Origin: Candidatus Nanohalarchaeota archaeon
Lineage (GTDB): Archaea; EX4484-52; B79-G9
Reading direction: 5' to 3'
Assembly (NCBI GenBank): GCA_030594795.1
Contig: JAUVEK010000076.1
Span: forward strand, 1-6,772
DNA length: 6,772 nt
The stretch's first letter is position 1, and the number at the start of each line of letters is the position of its first letter. The position numbers and the translations under genes are program-made. Below the pieces are notes generated by a model. That model did not search any database, was not told where the DNA came from, and saw only the letters and a program-made list of their open reading frames with translations. Shown here piece by piece: positions 1 through 6,381 of the stretch.

Positions 1-1206
1 GTCAATATACTCTGTGTCACACCTGACTTCAACATACCCGTCCGCGAGTGCAAAACTAGTGACAGCACCTGACGTTTTTGTGATAGGATACACATAGAAC
101 CTGCCCTCTCTCCCTTTCACGATATTTGATAAGACAAATTCGTGCCTGCCCTCTGCTGATGGGTATCTTATGGCACATTTCGCCTTTATTTTCGCTGTTT
201 TTTCTTCTAAAAGTCCTGCCATGGCTCTTATCACCGGCTTTATGAATACATTGAATGTGATGATGCATGATGCAGGGAACCCGGGTAAGATGACGACCGG
301 CTTTTTTTTGTGGGCTGCGAGGACTACCGGTTTCCCGGGCTTTATGGCGACACCGTGCACTAGTATGCCGGGGTTTAGGGTCTTTTCGATGACCCTGTAG
401 GAGATGTCTCCTTCACCGGCAGATGTGCCGCCTGTAAGTATCACAATATCATGCTCAAGGGCTTTTGCCAGGAGATTTTCAATTTCTTTTTCACAGTCCT
501 TTGCAATGCCTAAAAAATGAGGTATAGCGCCATTTTCCCTGCAGGCATCCATTATCATTTGGGAATTTGTATCGTATATGCTGCCGTAGGGTAGTGGTTT
601 CCCAACAGGCATGATTTCATTGCCTGTTGAGATGACTGCGACTTTAGGGCTTTTGAAAACTTCAATTTCTGTTATTCCGAGGGCGGCGAGTACGGCGGTT
701 TCGCGAAATGTCAGGGTGCGGCCTTTTCTTAGAACTATCTCGCCCTGCATAATGTCCTGACCGGCATGCATCACGTTTTCGCCTGGATGTACTGGTTTTG
801 AAATCGCGACCAAACCACTCTCTTCATTGCAGTATTCTATCATCACGACTGCGTTTGCTCCTTTTGGTATTGGGGCTCCTGTTGCGATCTTTGCGGCGCG
901 GCCTGAATTTACTGGTCTTTTTGGGGCTGTGCCTGCGGAAATTGTCTCGCCGTTTAACCTGAGGCTTATAGAGTTTTCCTCGTCTGCAGGGAATGTGTCT
1001 TCTGCAATGACTGCATAACCGTCCATCTGGGAGCGGTCAAACGGCGGCACATCAATAGGCGCAGTAATGTCTTTTGACAGGGTGCGCATGTGTGCATCGT
1101 GTATGTTTATTTTTTCATGACCCGGAGGTTCTTGGGAAATATTGTAGTGAAATATTTTTTTTGCCTCCTGTATTGATTTTATGTTGTGGAATTCTTTTTG
1201 TTTCAT
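1..1206 (-). CDS. moeA: MoeA, molybdopterin molybdenumtransferase (3' end cut by window edge)
   Basis: The last gene of the operon inserts molybdate or tungstate into adenylylated molybdopterin in the cytoplasm. I translated 402 codons without a stop; the frame is still open at base 1, so the C-terminus lies outside. Visible family motifs are MDGYA (residues 61-65), TGAPIPKGA (109-117), STGNE (193-197, catalytic-type Glu197), LTGGTSAGEGD (257-267, with the conserved Glu265 and Asp267), KPGKP (289-293, both lysines present) and LPGFPAS (307-313). All expected active-site positions are therefore intact. The ATG shares one base with the upstream gene's stop (TAATG), and a GAGG ribosome site lies 8 bases upstream (1215-1218), which supports translational coupling. 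The MoeA fold is nearly finished at residue 402 (GYVEVRCDTEYID). Many archaeal MoeA proteins with an LPGFP-type motif continue into a periplasmic-binding-protein-like domain, but whether this one does cannot be seen. Confidence 0.95.
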   Translation of the reverse strand, partial: MKQKEFHNIKSIQEAKKIFHYNISQEPPGHEKINIHDAHMRTLSKDITAPIDVPPFDRSQMDGYAVIAEDTFPADEENSISLRLNGETISAGTAPKRPVNSGRAAKIATGAPIPKGANAVVMIEYCNEESGLVAISKPVHPGENVMHAGQDIMQGEIVLRKGRTLTFRETAVLAALGITEIEVFKSPKVAVISTGNEIMPVGKPLPYGSIYDTNSQMIMDACRENGAIPHFLGIAKDCEKEIENLLAKALEHDIVILTGGTSAGEGDISYRVIEKTLNPGILVHGVAIKPGKPVVLAAHKKKPVVILPGFPASCIITFNVFIKPVIRAMAGLLEEKTAKIKAKCAIRYPSAEGRHEFVLSNIVKGREGRFYVYPITKTSGAVTSFALADGYVEVRCDTEYID

Positions 1207-2426
1207 TAAAATAACCTCACTTTTACTTCGTGGCTTTGTGGGTATCCGTCTATGTTTTCGGGCACCACCAGATATGCGTCTGCCCTGGCCATTGATGAGA
1301 GGATGGATGCGCCTCCGGACCTTATTGGCTCAACTTGCGCGTTATCATATTTTACCCTGAAGATGTCTGTTCTGCCTATGGCTGATGCAATCTTTTTTGT
1401 GAGTGTCCCAATAGCTGTGGTTTCATGGCGGTTATTTATGCCCTGCATGAGGGTGAGTGCATATCTTACAAAAAAGTCGTATGCTATGCATACAGCCTGG
1501 GGGTTGCCGGGAAGCAGGAAAACGGGTTTTTTTGAGATTACTCCGATTCCTGTCGGGCCTGCTGGTTTCATTGATATGCCGTGGACAAGGAGTTTGCCTG
1601 TTTCTTTGACGATGAGAGGCGCATAATCTTTTTTCCCGCATGAGGTGCCGGCGGTTACTATGATGATGTCTGATTTGCACGCCTGAATCTCTTTTTTGAT
1701 TTTTTTGTAGTCATCGGGGACTCTCTTCTTTGATGAGAGTATTGCACCTGTGTCTTTTAGCAGGGCCTCGAGGATATATGTGTTGGAGTCGATTATCTGG
1801 CCTTGTTTCGGCTTTTTTCCCGGCTCAACTAGTTCGCTGCCGGTTATAATGATGTCAACTGTCGGTTTTTTGTATACTCTTATCTGCCTGACCTGCATTG
1901 ATGCAAGGATTCCTGTGTCATACGGTTTGATGACTCTTCCTTTTTTGAGGACTGATGAGCCTTTTTTTATGTCTTCGCCAATCTTTGAGACATTCTCCAC
2001 TCCTGAAACCGGCTTGTGTATGAGCACATACCCGTCTTTTTCTTCTGTGTATTCTGCCATTATGCAGGCGTCGGCGCCTTTCGGCATTTTGGCGCCGGTC
2101 ATTATCCTTAAAGCTTCGCGTTTTTTGATGCCTGCTTTGTGTTCGCCTGCGAGTGCTTCGCCGGTTATTTTCAGCGGTATTGGATTGTAGTGGCTTGCGC
2201 CGTAGGTATCAGATGCCCTGAGGGCATAACCATCCATGCATGACCTGTTGAAGTTTGGGACATTTAGGGTTGAGACGATGTCTTCGTATAAGACCCTTTT
2301 TGGGCTGTTTTCTATGCTTATGTATTCTGAATCTGTTGTCTTAATTATGGAAGTGATGATTTTGAATGCGTCCTGAAAGCTTGTCCTGTGCTTGAATCCT
2401 TTCATCCTTACATCTTCCAATTTCAT
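1206..2426 (-). CDS. moeA: MoeA paralogue with altered active-site motifs
   Basis: This is a second, complete MoeA-family protein of 406 residues, a normal length for a MoeA without a fused domain. Family signatures are MDGYALR (64-70), TGAKMPKGAD (110-119), ITGSEL (194-199), TAGTSCGKKDY (258-268), KPAGPTGIG (287-295) and LPGNPQA (305-311), ending in a beta-barrel-like tail (EVKVRLF). Two motifs depart from the usual form. The GGxSxGExD loop has Ala259 and Lys265 where Gly and Glu are normal. The KPGKP loop reads KPAGP, losing the second lysine. The downstream copy keeps all of these residues, so the two probably differ in metal, partner or step. The ATG overlaps the moaB stop by four bases (ATGA). 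AGGTGA abuts this ATG too closely to be an ideal ribosome site, so Met8 (ATG at 2405) is a possible alternative start; residues 1-7 precede the usual MoeA N-terminus. Family assignment is certain; the exact role is not. Confidence 0.93.
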   Translation of the reverse strand: MKLEDVRMKGFKHRTSFQDAFKIITSIIKTTDSEYISIENSPKRVLYEDIVSTLNVPNFNRSCMDGYALRASDTYGASHYNPIPLKITGEALAGEHKAGIKKREALRIMTGAKMPKGADACIMAEYTEEKDGYVLIHKPVSGVENVSKIGEDIKKGSSVLKKGRVIKPYDTGILASMQVRQIRVYKKPTVDIIITGSELVEPGKKPKQGQIIDSNTYILEALLKDTGAILSSKKRVPDDYKKIKKEIQACKSDIIIVTAGTSCGKKDYAPLIVKETGKLLVHGISMKPAGPTGIGVISKKPVFLLPGNPQAVCIAYDFFVRYALTLMQGINNRHETTAIGTLTKKIASAIGRTDIFRVKYDNAQVEPIRSGGASILSSMARADAYLVVPENIDGYPQSHEVKVRLF

Positions 2427-2950
2427 TCACCTGCGTGCTTCAGTATATGGCCTGCTTCTTTCAGGATTATTTTTTCCATTGCAAGAGCGCAGGCGTCAGG
2501 GGAGCCGGGGAGGCAGAATATTGCCTTTTTTTGGATTATACCTGCTGTGGCTCCTGAAAGCATGCATGCAGGGCCTATATCGTTGTGGCTGAGGTGCATG
2601 AATATCGGGTTGAATCCGGATATCTCTTTTTCAAAAAGGGGTTTTACGGCTTCAATTGTCACATCCCTTTTTGCGAGGCCTGTCCCGCCTGTTGTTACAA
2701 TAATATCAATGTCTTTGTCTTTGATATACTGGTTGATTTTTTCTTTGAGCATGTGTTTTTCGTCGTCTGAAATGTCTCTTTTTGCTACAGTATGTCCTTC
2801 TTTTTCTATGCAGCCTGATATGATGTTGCCGCTAATGTCGTGGCCTTCTTCTTTGAATTTTGAGGTTGAGATTGTGAGTATTGCGAAGTTTATGTGTTTT
2901 TTGGATTCTTTTTTGTGGGCCTTTGTTGATTCAGGTTCTCTTGTGCACAT
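2423..2950 (-). CDS. moaB: MoaB/MogA-family molybdopterin adenylyltransferase
   Basis: This 175-residue MoCF-fold protein, by family knowledge, transfers AMP from ATP to molybdopterin before metal insertion by MoeA. The signature TTGGTGLAKRDVT (86-98) with conserved Asp96, followed by Glu109, matches the MogA/MoaB adenylyltransferase loop. IGPACMLSGATAG (125-137) and LPGSPDA (147-153) are further family motifs. About 19 charged residues precede the core, which begins near KHINFAILTIS, a modest N-terminal extension. The stop of moaC (TAG, 2951-2953) directly abuts this ATG with no spacer. The run GAGGGG about six bases upstream, inside moaC, is a good ribosome site and supports the start. The gene ends in a four-base overlap with the next moeA. 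Archaea generally use MoaB in place of bacterial MogA, so the moaB symbol is preferred. Confidence 0.95.
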   Translation of the reverse strand: MCTREPESTKAHKKESKKHINFAILTISTSKFKEEGHDISGNIISGCIEKEGHTVAKRDISDDEKHMLKEKINQYIKDKDIDIIVTTGGTGLAKRDVTIEAVKPLFEKEISGFNPIFMHLSHNDIGPACMLSGATAGIIQKKAIFCLPGSPDACALAMEKIILKEAGHILKHAGE

Positions 2951-3394
2951 CTAAATCCCCTCTTTTTTCTTTTCTGTGACTTTTATGTCCGTTATTCTTG
3001 TACTGGGATACTGCCCCATATCATCTTTTTCAAGATATTTTACCATATCCCATATATTGAGAAGGCAGGTACTTACGCCAATGAGCGCCTCCATCTCAAC
3101 TCCGGTCTTTGCAGTTGACGTTACTGTGACTTTTGCAGTGATATGGTCATCTGCAACTTCAAAATCAACATCTGCTTTTGAGATTGGGATGTTGTGGCAC
3201 AAGGGGATAAGGCGCGCTGTCTCTTTCACTGCATTGATGGCTGCAATCTCGCTTACAGTGAAGATATCGCCTTTCTGGATTTTCCCATCCCTTATAGCCT
3301 CAATTGTTGATCCTTTGAGAAATATTTTGCCCATTGCAGTAGCTGTTCTTTTTATGTCTTTTTTTGATGATATGTCAACCATGTTTATTTTCAT
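2951..3394 (-). CDS. moaC: MoaC, cyclic pyranopterin monophosphate synthase
   Basis: MoaC converts 3',8-cyclo-7,8-dihydro-GTP, made by MoaA, into cyclic pyranopterin monophosphate. The protein is 147 residues, slightly shorter than bacterial MoaC. Diagnostic stretches are MVDISSK (5-11), KGDIFTVSEIAAI (41-53, Lys41), LIPLCHNIPI (62-71, His67), GVEMEALIGVS (98-108, Glu100 and Glu102) and IWDMVKYLEKDD (114-125, Asp116 and Lys119). These correspond to the usual catalytic lysine, histidine, glutamate, aspartate and lysine set. The tail after KDDMGQYPSTRI lacks the glycine- and lysine-rich GGKSG-type ending common in bacteria, ending in KKKEGI. The ribosome site GGTGA (3399-3403) sits four bases upstream of the ATG and contains the moaA stop codon, so moaA termination and moaC initiation are coupled. 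Confidence 0.97.
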   Translation of the reverse strand: MKINMVDISSKKDIKRTATAMGKIFLKGSTIEAIRDGKIQKGDIFTVSEIAAINAVKETARLIPLCHNIPISKADVDFEVADDHITAKVTVTSTAKTGVEMEALIGVSTCLLNIWDMVKYLEKDDMGQYPSTRITDIKVTEKKKEGI

Positions 3395-3398
3395 GCGC

Positions 3399-4298
3399 TC
3401 ACCTCTCTTTTACATATGGCTCTCTTCTTTGTATGCCCTCAAGAATCACCCGGCTCAGCTCGCCATTGTCTGCCCCCTGCCTGATATTTTTGAGGATATC
3501 CAGGAGGTTGTCATTTCTCATCAGGCAGGGCCTGATTTTTCCGTCTGATGTGATCCTTAATGTCCTGCAGTTTGCGCAGAATTCGCTCCTGTGGGGCCTT
3601 ACGAGCTCAATTGTGGCGCCGTCAAGATTGTATCTTTTCCTGTTGTGCATCGGGCGGGTCTCGATTGATTCTGCTTTGGATGCCAGTTCTTTTTCAATGT
3701 CTTCAAGAGAGTAGAAGTATTTTTGGAAGAATTCACTGTTATCTTTTGTCCTGATGAGTTCAATTAGCTGGAGTGTAGTGCCCTGCTCGTTTGAGAATTC
3801 TGTCATGTCTTTGATGCTGTTGTCGTTCACTCCATTGAGTACTACCATGTTCAGCTTGATTGAGTCAAATCCGGCGTTTTTTGCTGCTATGATGCTTGAT
3901 TTTAGGCGGTCCACTGTTTTTGGGAGTATAGATGACGAAAGAGAATCGCACCCGATATTGAGCCTCGCAAGCCCTGCTTTTTTGAGTTCGCACGCTTGCT
4001 CTTTTAGCATTGTCCCGTTGGTTGTCATTGATATTTCTTCTATGTTTTCTATCGATGATATTGCCCTGATAATATCTGTAACCTCTTTTCTCATCAGGGG
4101 TTCTCCGCCTGTTATTTTGACTTTTTTTATCCCAAGGTCTGCGGATGCGCGGGTGATTTTTGTGATTTCATCCACTGACATTGTGTCTTTTGGGTCACTT
4201 TCCCCTTCCCTGTGGCAGTATGGGCATTTGAGGTTGCATTCCTGTGTAATGGATATCCGCAAGATGTCTATCTGCCTTTCAAACCTGTCTTTTAGCAT
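3399..4298 (-). CDS. moaA: MoaA, GTP 3',8-cyclase (radical SAM)
   Basis: MoaA makes the first committed intermediate of molybdopterin from GTP, using two [4Fe-4S] clusters and S-adenosylmethionine. The radical-SAM cluster motif CxxxCxxC is Cys21, Cys25 and Cys28 (CNLKCPYC), followed by ITGGEPLMR (62-70), the SAM-binding GGEP. The second cluster ligands are Cys241, Cys244 and Cys258 in the C-terminal domain, so both clusters should form. At 299 residues it has the short archaeal length and ends in RREPYVKER, without the C-terminal Gly-Gly pair of bacterial and human MoaA. NIGCDSLS (114-121) replaces the usual NVSLDSLD. The start at 4298 gives the classical MLKDRFERQIDILRIS opening and overlaps the regulator gene by 20 bases. 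A weak AAGGT ribosome site lies 8 bases upstream. The frame-shifted overlap suggests expression coupled to the regulator. Confidence 0.97.
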   Translation of the reverse strand: MLKDRFERQIDILRISITQECNLKCPYCHREGESDPKDTMSVDEITKITRASADLGIKKVKITGGEPLMRKEVTDIIRAISSIENIEEISMTTNGTMLKEQACELKKAGLARLNIGCDSLSSSILPKTVDRLKSSIIAAKNAGFDSIKLNMVVLNGVNDNSIKDMTEFSNEQGTTLQLIELIRTKDNSEFFQKYFYSLEDIEKELASKAESIETRPMHNRKRYNLDGATIELVRPHRSEFCANCRTLRITSDGKIRPCLMRNDNLLDILKNIRQGADNGELSRVILEGIQRREPYVKER

Positions 4299-4650
4299 TG
4301 AGCTCGACCTTTACCTTAATTGATTCATATTTTTTGATGAGAGAGCGCCCGAAGGTGGTCAGGTGGGCGCTGCCGCCGCCTGCAATGCCGCCGCGCTCTG
4401 TGTGGACTATTTCTGTGCCGAGGCGGTCTTCCATTTTTTTAATGTAGTTCTGGCATGCTCGGTAGGATATGTTGATGAGTTTTGCGGTTTCCTTGATAGA
4501 ATTCGTTTTTGAGATTGTTTTTAGGATTTTGTATCTTCCTGCACCCATTATGGGTTTTTGGCCGATTGCGAGCCATATTTTGTAGTCGGGTTTTATATGG
4601 GTCAGAAGTGCGCGATCATACTTTCCTTGATCATCTATTTTGTCTCTCAT
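4279..4650 (-). CDS. modE: ModE-type winged helix-turn-helix regulator, DNA-binding domain only
   Basis: This 123-residue protein matches the N-terminal DNA-binding domain of ModE (the LysR-like winged-helix family linked to molybdate). The helix-turn-helix covers roughly residues 51-74, including ISYRACQNYIKKME. The characteristic wing follows as ERGGIAGGGSAHLTTFG (85-101). The protein stops soon after, so the molybdate-binding di-MOP/TOBE half of E. coli ModE is missing, and metal sensing would need another protein or the cofactor itself. A 20-residue leader (MRDKIDDQGK onward) precedes the domain. Being first in the operon, it is likely an autoregulator of cofactor synthesis, or a controller of molybdate transport elsewhere; this is inferred from position and family. 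GAGG lies only three bases from the ATG, and the TATA box is about 26 bases upstream, so a leaderless message is likely. The gene overlaps moaA by 20 bases. Confidence 0.85.
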   Translation of the reverse strand: MRDKIDDQGKYDRALLTHIKPDYKIWLAIGQKPIMGAGRYKILKTISKTNSIKETAKLINISYRACQNYIKKMEDRLGTEIVHTERGGIAGGGSAHLTTFGRSLIKKYESIKVKVELNAKRQV

Positions 4651-4670
4651 AATCCTCTTTTATCGAAGTA

Positions 4671-4691
4671 CATTTAAATGCATTTCGCCCC
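4671..4691 (-). promoter_or_regulatory. Promoter of the modE-moaA operon with overlapping palindromes
   Basis: On the minus strand GGGGCGAAATG (a BRE-like element) leads into CATTTAAATG, containing a TTTAAA TATA box centred near 4675. Archaeal start sites lie about 26 bases downstream, which falls on the modE ATG at 4650. CATTTAAATG (4671-4680) and AAATGCATTT (4676-4685) are both perfect palindromes sharing a half-site, so a dimeric regulator such as the ModE-like protein could bind over the TATA box. The operator role is a guess. Confidence 0.55.
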
Positions 4692-4774
4692 TTTTGAAGA
4701 ACACTTTTATGATGATTTGGTGATGGCAATGAATGGTAATATTTTGTATGATGAGTGTGCGCGCATAAATCTAC

Positions 4775-4781
4775 AAAAAAA
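4775..4781 (-). terminator. Possible oligo-T terminator downstream of ftsZ
   Basis: Read on the minus strand there is a run of seven T here, and a TCTTTTTGTTT stretch about 90 bases earlier (4865-4876). Archaeal transcripts often end at simple T tracts, so the ftsZ transcript probably stops at one or both, before the modE promoter. No stem-loop is needed or seen at this site. Confidence 0.3.
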
Positions 4782-4879
4782 TTAACTTACGTCATATTTC
4801 TTAACAATTATTTTTGCTCTTTTGGCTTCAGTTTAGATAACATCCAACCAGCATAATGAGGAAATTAAACAAAAAGAGA

Positions 4880-5045
4880 TGAGTGGGGGCCCATGATATA
4901 AGAAACACGGACCCTCAAGAGGTGAGTTGGGAATGGCAGGCCAACACTATGAGTTCTGATGTTTTAATCCTGTGAACATATATCCGCGCCACATCCCCCT
5001 TAGGTGTGGCACGAATGATTCAGATAAAACCTGAATCCAGGTTCT
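4880..5045. ncRNA. Hairpin-rich block between modE and ftsZ, candidate structured RNA or ftsZ 3' UTR
   Basis: The 419-base gap between modE and ftsZ is mostly AT-rich, but this block is clearly richer in G and C. It holds several hairpins: GTTGG/CCAAC (4926-4930, 4941-4945); GCCACATC/GGTGTGGC (4988-4995, 5003-5010, eight pairs with one G-U); GATTCAG/CTGAATC (5017-5023, 5031-5037, seven pairs); and AACCTG/CAGGTT (5028-5033, 5038-5043), which is exclusive with the previous one. I found no tRNA, no SRP RNA core and no clear C/D guide boxes. On the minus strand it would be the ftsZ 3' untranslated region. On the plus strand TTTAGATA at 4832-4839 could be a TATA box. A plus-strand frame starting GTG at 4883 is protein-like but interrupted by TGA at 4973. 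The strand and identity are unresolved. Confidence 0.3.
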
Positions 5046-5069
5046 ATCCCTAATTCTGCATTTGATCCC

Positions 5070-6170
5070 TTACCGGATTATCTCGATGCCAAGGCTTTGC
5101 TCTACATCTTTCACTTCTACCTTGTCGGTTTGCGCCTGCGGTCCAAGCACATATTGCGAGCGGACTCCTGTTATGATAGTTATTACCCGCACTTTGCCTT
5201 TCATGGCTTCTTCCACTCTTGCGCCCCAGATAGTCTGGGCTCCTGCATCGAGATGACGTGAGACATAATCTCCAATCTCTGTAATTTCATCAAGCCGTAA
5301 GTCAGGTCCGCCGGTGATATGCACTAGCGCGCCTGTGGCTCCTTTATAATCCACATCCAGCAGGGGGTTTGACATCGCCTGCTCAACTGCTTCTCTTGCC
5401 CTGGCTGCAGATGCAGATTCTGCTACACCTATCATTGCAACCCCGCCTGAACTCATGACTGTCTTTACATCAGCATAGTCCAGATTCACAATTGAGGGCA
5501 TGGATATTGTTTCAGTAATGCCTTTAATCATGGTTACGATTATCTCATCAGCCACTGAGAATGCCTGCTGAAGCGGCATGTTTCCTGCAATCTCGACGAG
5601 CCTGTCGTTTTCAATGACAATTACTGTGTCTGATACCTGCCTCAGTTTCGCAAGGCCTTCTTCTGCCTTGTGGATTCTTGCGCCTTCGATTTTGAAGGGC
5701 ATTGTGGTTACCCCGATAACAATGGCATTTTGGGCTTTTGCGCACTCGGCAATCACAGGGGCACATCCGGTACCTGTTCCGCCACCCATGCCAGCCACCA
5801 AAAACAGCATGTCAACGCCGCGCAAAACATCTCTTACTTCATTTATGGATTCTTCTGCTGCCTGCTTTCCTACAGAAACATATCCGCCGGCTCCAAGCCC
5901 TTTCGTGAGTTCCTGTCCAAGAAGAATTTTCCTGTCTGACTGTATTGTCCTTAAGTGTTTCATGTCCGTATTCAGTGCGATTGTTTCTGCTCCCTGAATC
6001 CCGACATTGTGCAAGCGGTTGACTGCGTTGCAGCCCATGCCGCCAGCACCCATGACCATGATTTTTGCATCGTTTGCACCTGCAAAATCATCCAGTGATT
6101 TTTCATTTAACTCCGCACCGATACCTCCTGTTATTTGTCTTGATATTGCACTTTGTATTATTGATTCCAT
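5070..6170 (-). CDS. ftsZ: FtsZ, tubulin-like cell division GTPase (FtsZ1-like)
   Basis: FtsZ polymerises with GTP into the division ring at the inner face of the membrane. The protein is 366 residues and complete. The GTP-binding parts are VMGAGGMGCN (39-48), NTD (67-69) and the tubulin signature GGGTGTG (129-135). The synergy T7 loop NLDYADVKTVM (229-239) supplies the aspartates (Asp231, Asp234) that activate hydrolysis in the next subunit. The sequence VSDTVIVIEN (179-188) and AFSVADE suggest the FtsZ1 group more than FtsZ2, with moderate certainty. The tail is short and ends SLGIEIIR, resembling the conserved hydrophobic end that in archaeal FtsZ1 contacts SepF (by family knowledge). I start at ATG 6170 because GGAGG lies exactly 8 bases upstream. 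An in-frame TTG at 6203 would add 11 residues but lacks such a site. It is transcribed in the same direction as the cofactor operon, but separated from it by 419 bases. Confidence 0.97.
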   Translation of the reverse strand: MESIIQSAISRQITGGIGAELNEKSLDDFAGANDAKIMVMGAGGMGCNAVNRLHNVGIQGAETIALNTDMKHLRTIQSDRKILLGQELTKGLGAGGYVSVGKQAAEESINEVRDVLRGVDMLFLVAGMGGGTGTGCAPVIAECAKAQNAIVIGVTTMPFKIEGARIHKAEEGLAKLRQVSDTVIVIENDRLVEIAGNMPLQQAFSVADEIIVTMIKGITETISMPSIVNLDYADVKTVMSSGGVAMIGVAESASAARAREAVEQAMSNPLLDVDYKGATGALVHITGGPDLRLDEITEIGDYVSRHLDAGAQTIWGARVEEAMKGKVRVITIITGVRSQYVLGPQAQTDKVEVKDVEQSLGIEIIR

Positions 6171-6175
6171 CTCAA

Positions 6176-6183
6176 CTCCCTCC
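6176..6183 (-). promoter_or_regulatory. ftsZ ribosome binding site
   Basis: GGAGGGAG on the minus strand, with the GGAGG core ending 8 bases before the ATG at 6170, is a near-ideal match to the 16S anti-Shine-Dalgarno. It fixes the start against the upstream TTG and implies a transcript with a leader, unlike modE. Confidence 0.8.
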
Positions 6184-6230
6184 GGTTTTTTGTTATAACC
6201 CAAGAACCATATCTATATCTCCCCTGTTTA

Positions 6231-6254
6231 AGATATATTTTTTATGATATATCT
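6231..6254 (-). promoter_or_regulatory. AT-rich inverted repeat and possible ftsZ proximal promoter
   Basis: AGATATAT (6231-6238) and ATATATCT (6247-6254) form a perfect 8-base inverted repeat around an 8-base spacer. Read on the minus strand the left arm lies in AAAAAATATATCTTAAA, an A-rich element followed by a TATA-like box centred near 6236. This would place a start near 6210 and a leader of about 40 bases on ftsZ. The repeat might instead be an operator; short AT repeats also arise by chance. Confidence 0.35.
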
Positions 6255-6260
6255 CCTGGT

Positions 6261-6277
6261 GGCGAAATGTTTATATT
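6261..6277 (+). promoter_or_regulatory. Plus-strand archaeal promoter facing the hairpin array
   Basis: GGCGAAATG (6261-6269, BRE-like) is followed directly by the TATA box TTTATATT (6270-6277). A start about 27 bases from the TATA centre falls near 6300, just at the foot of the first hairpin. The nine bases GGCGAAATG also precede the TATA box of the modE promoter on the other strand. No plus-strand protein gene follows, so an RNA product is the natural guess. Confidence 0.5.
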
Positions 6278-6301
6278 GGTCCAGTGATATTATTATCCTT
6301 A

Positions 6302-6350
6302 GAAGTAGATTAATAAGACTAGCCCAAACAACTCTAATAAACTCTACTTC
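6302..6350. repeat. Inverted repeat A of the GCCC-loop array
   Basis: GAAGTAGA (6302-6309) pairs perfectly with TCTACTTC (6343-6350). Inside, TTA/TAA and AGA/TCT can extend the stem imperfectly, leaving a loop that contains GCCC at 6322-6325. The interior right side repeats ACTCTA twice (6331-6336 and 6341-6346). Confidence 0.6.
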
Positions 6351-6356
6351 AACTTG

Positions 6357-6381
6357 ATTGAAATGCCTCAACAATTTCAAT
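6357..6381. repeat. Inverted repeat B of the GCCC-loop array
   Basis: ATTGAAAT (6357-6364) pairs perfectly with ATTTCAAT (6374-6381) around a nine-base loop, GCCTCAACA. This is the only member whose loop reads GCCT rather than GCCC. CCTCA in the loop is complementary to TGAGG at 6403-6407, so a longer-range contact is possible. The right arm shares two bases with repeat C. Confidence 0.6.

Noticed and set aside
1252..2954. Long plus-strand frames opposite the moeA and moaB genes
   Set aside because: They are antisense shadows of strongly supported coding genes, with no ribosome sites and no recognisable motifs.
4729..4785. 18-codon plus-strand frame with GGTGA five bases before its ATG
   Set aside because: Ribosome spacing is good and a divergent promoter is conceivable, but the frame is too short to judge and no homologue comes to mind.
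4651..4860. Molybdenum cofactor riboswitch ahead of the operon
   Set aside because: The predicted operon transcript begins at the modE ATG, leaving no leader to fold, and no Moco-type helix set is visible.
4880..5045. tRNA, SRP RNA, or C/D guide RNA
   Set aside because: No acceptor and T-arm arrangement, no SRP core sequence, and no properly spaced C and D boxes on either strand.
6171..6203. Longer ftsZ starting at TTG 6203
   Set aside because: The ATG at 6170 has GGAGG at ideal spacing; the TTG has none and the added residues (MGYNKKPEGVE) include the translated ribosome site.
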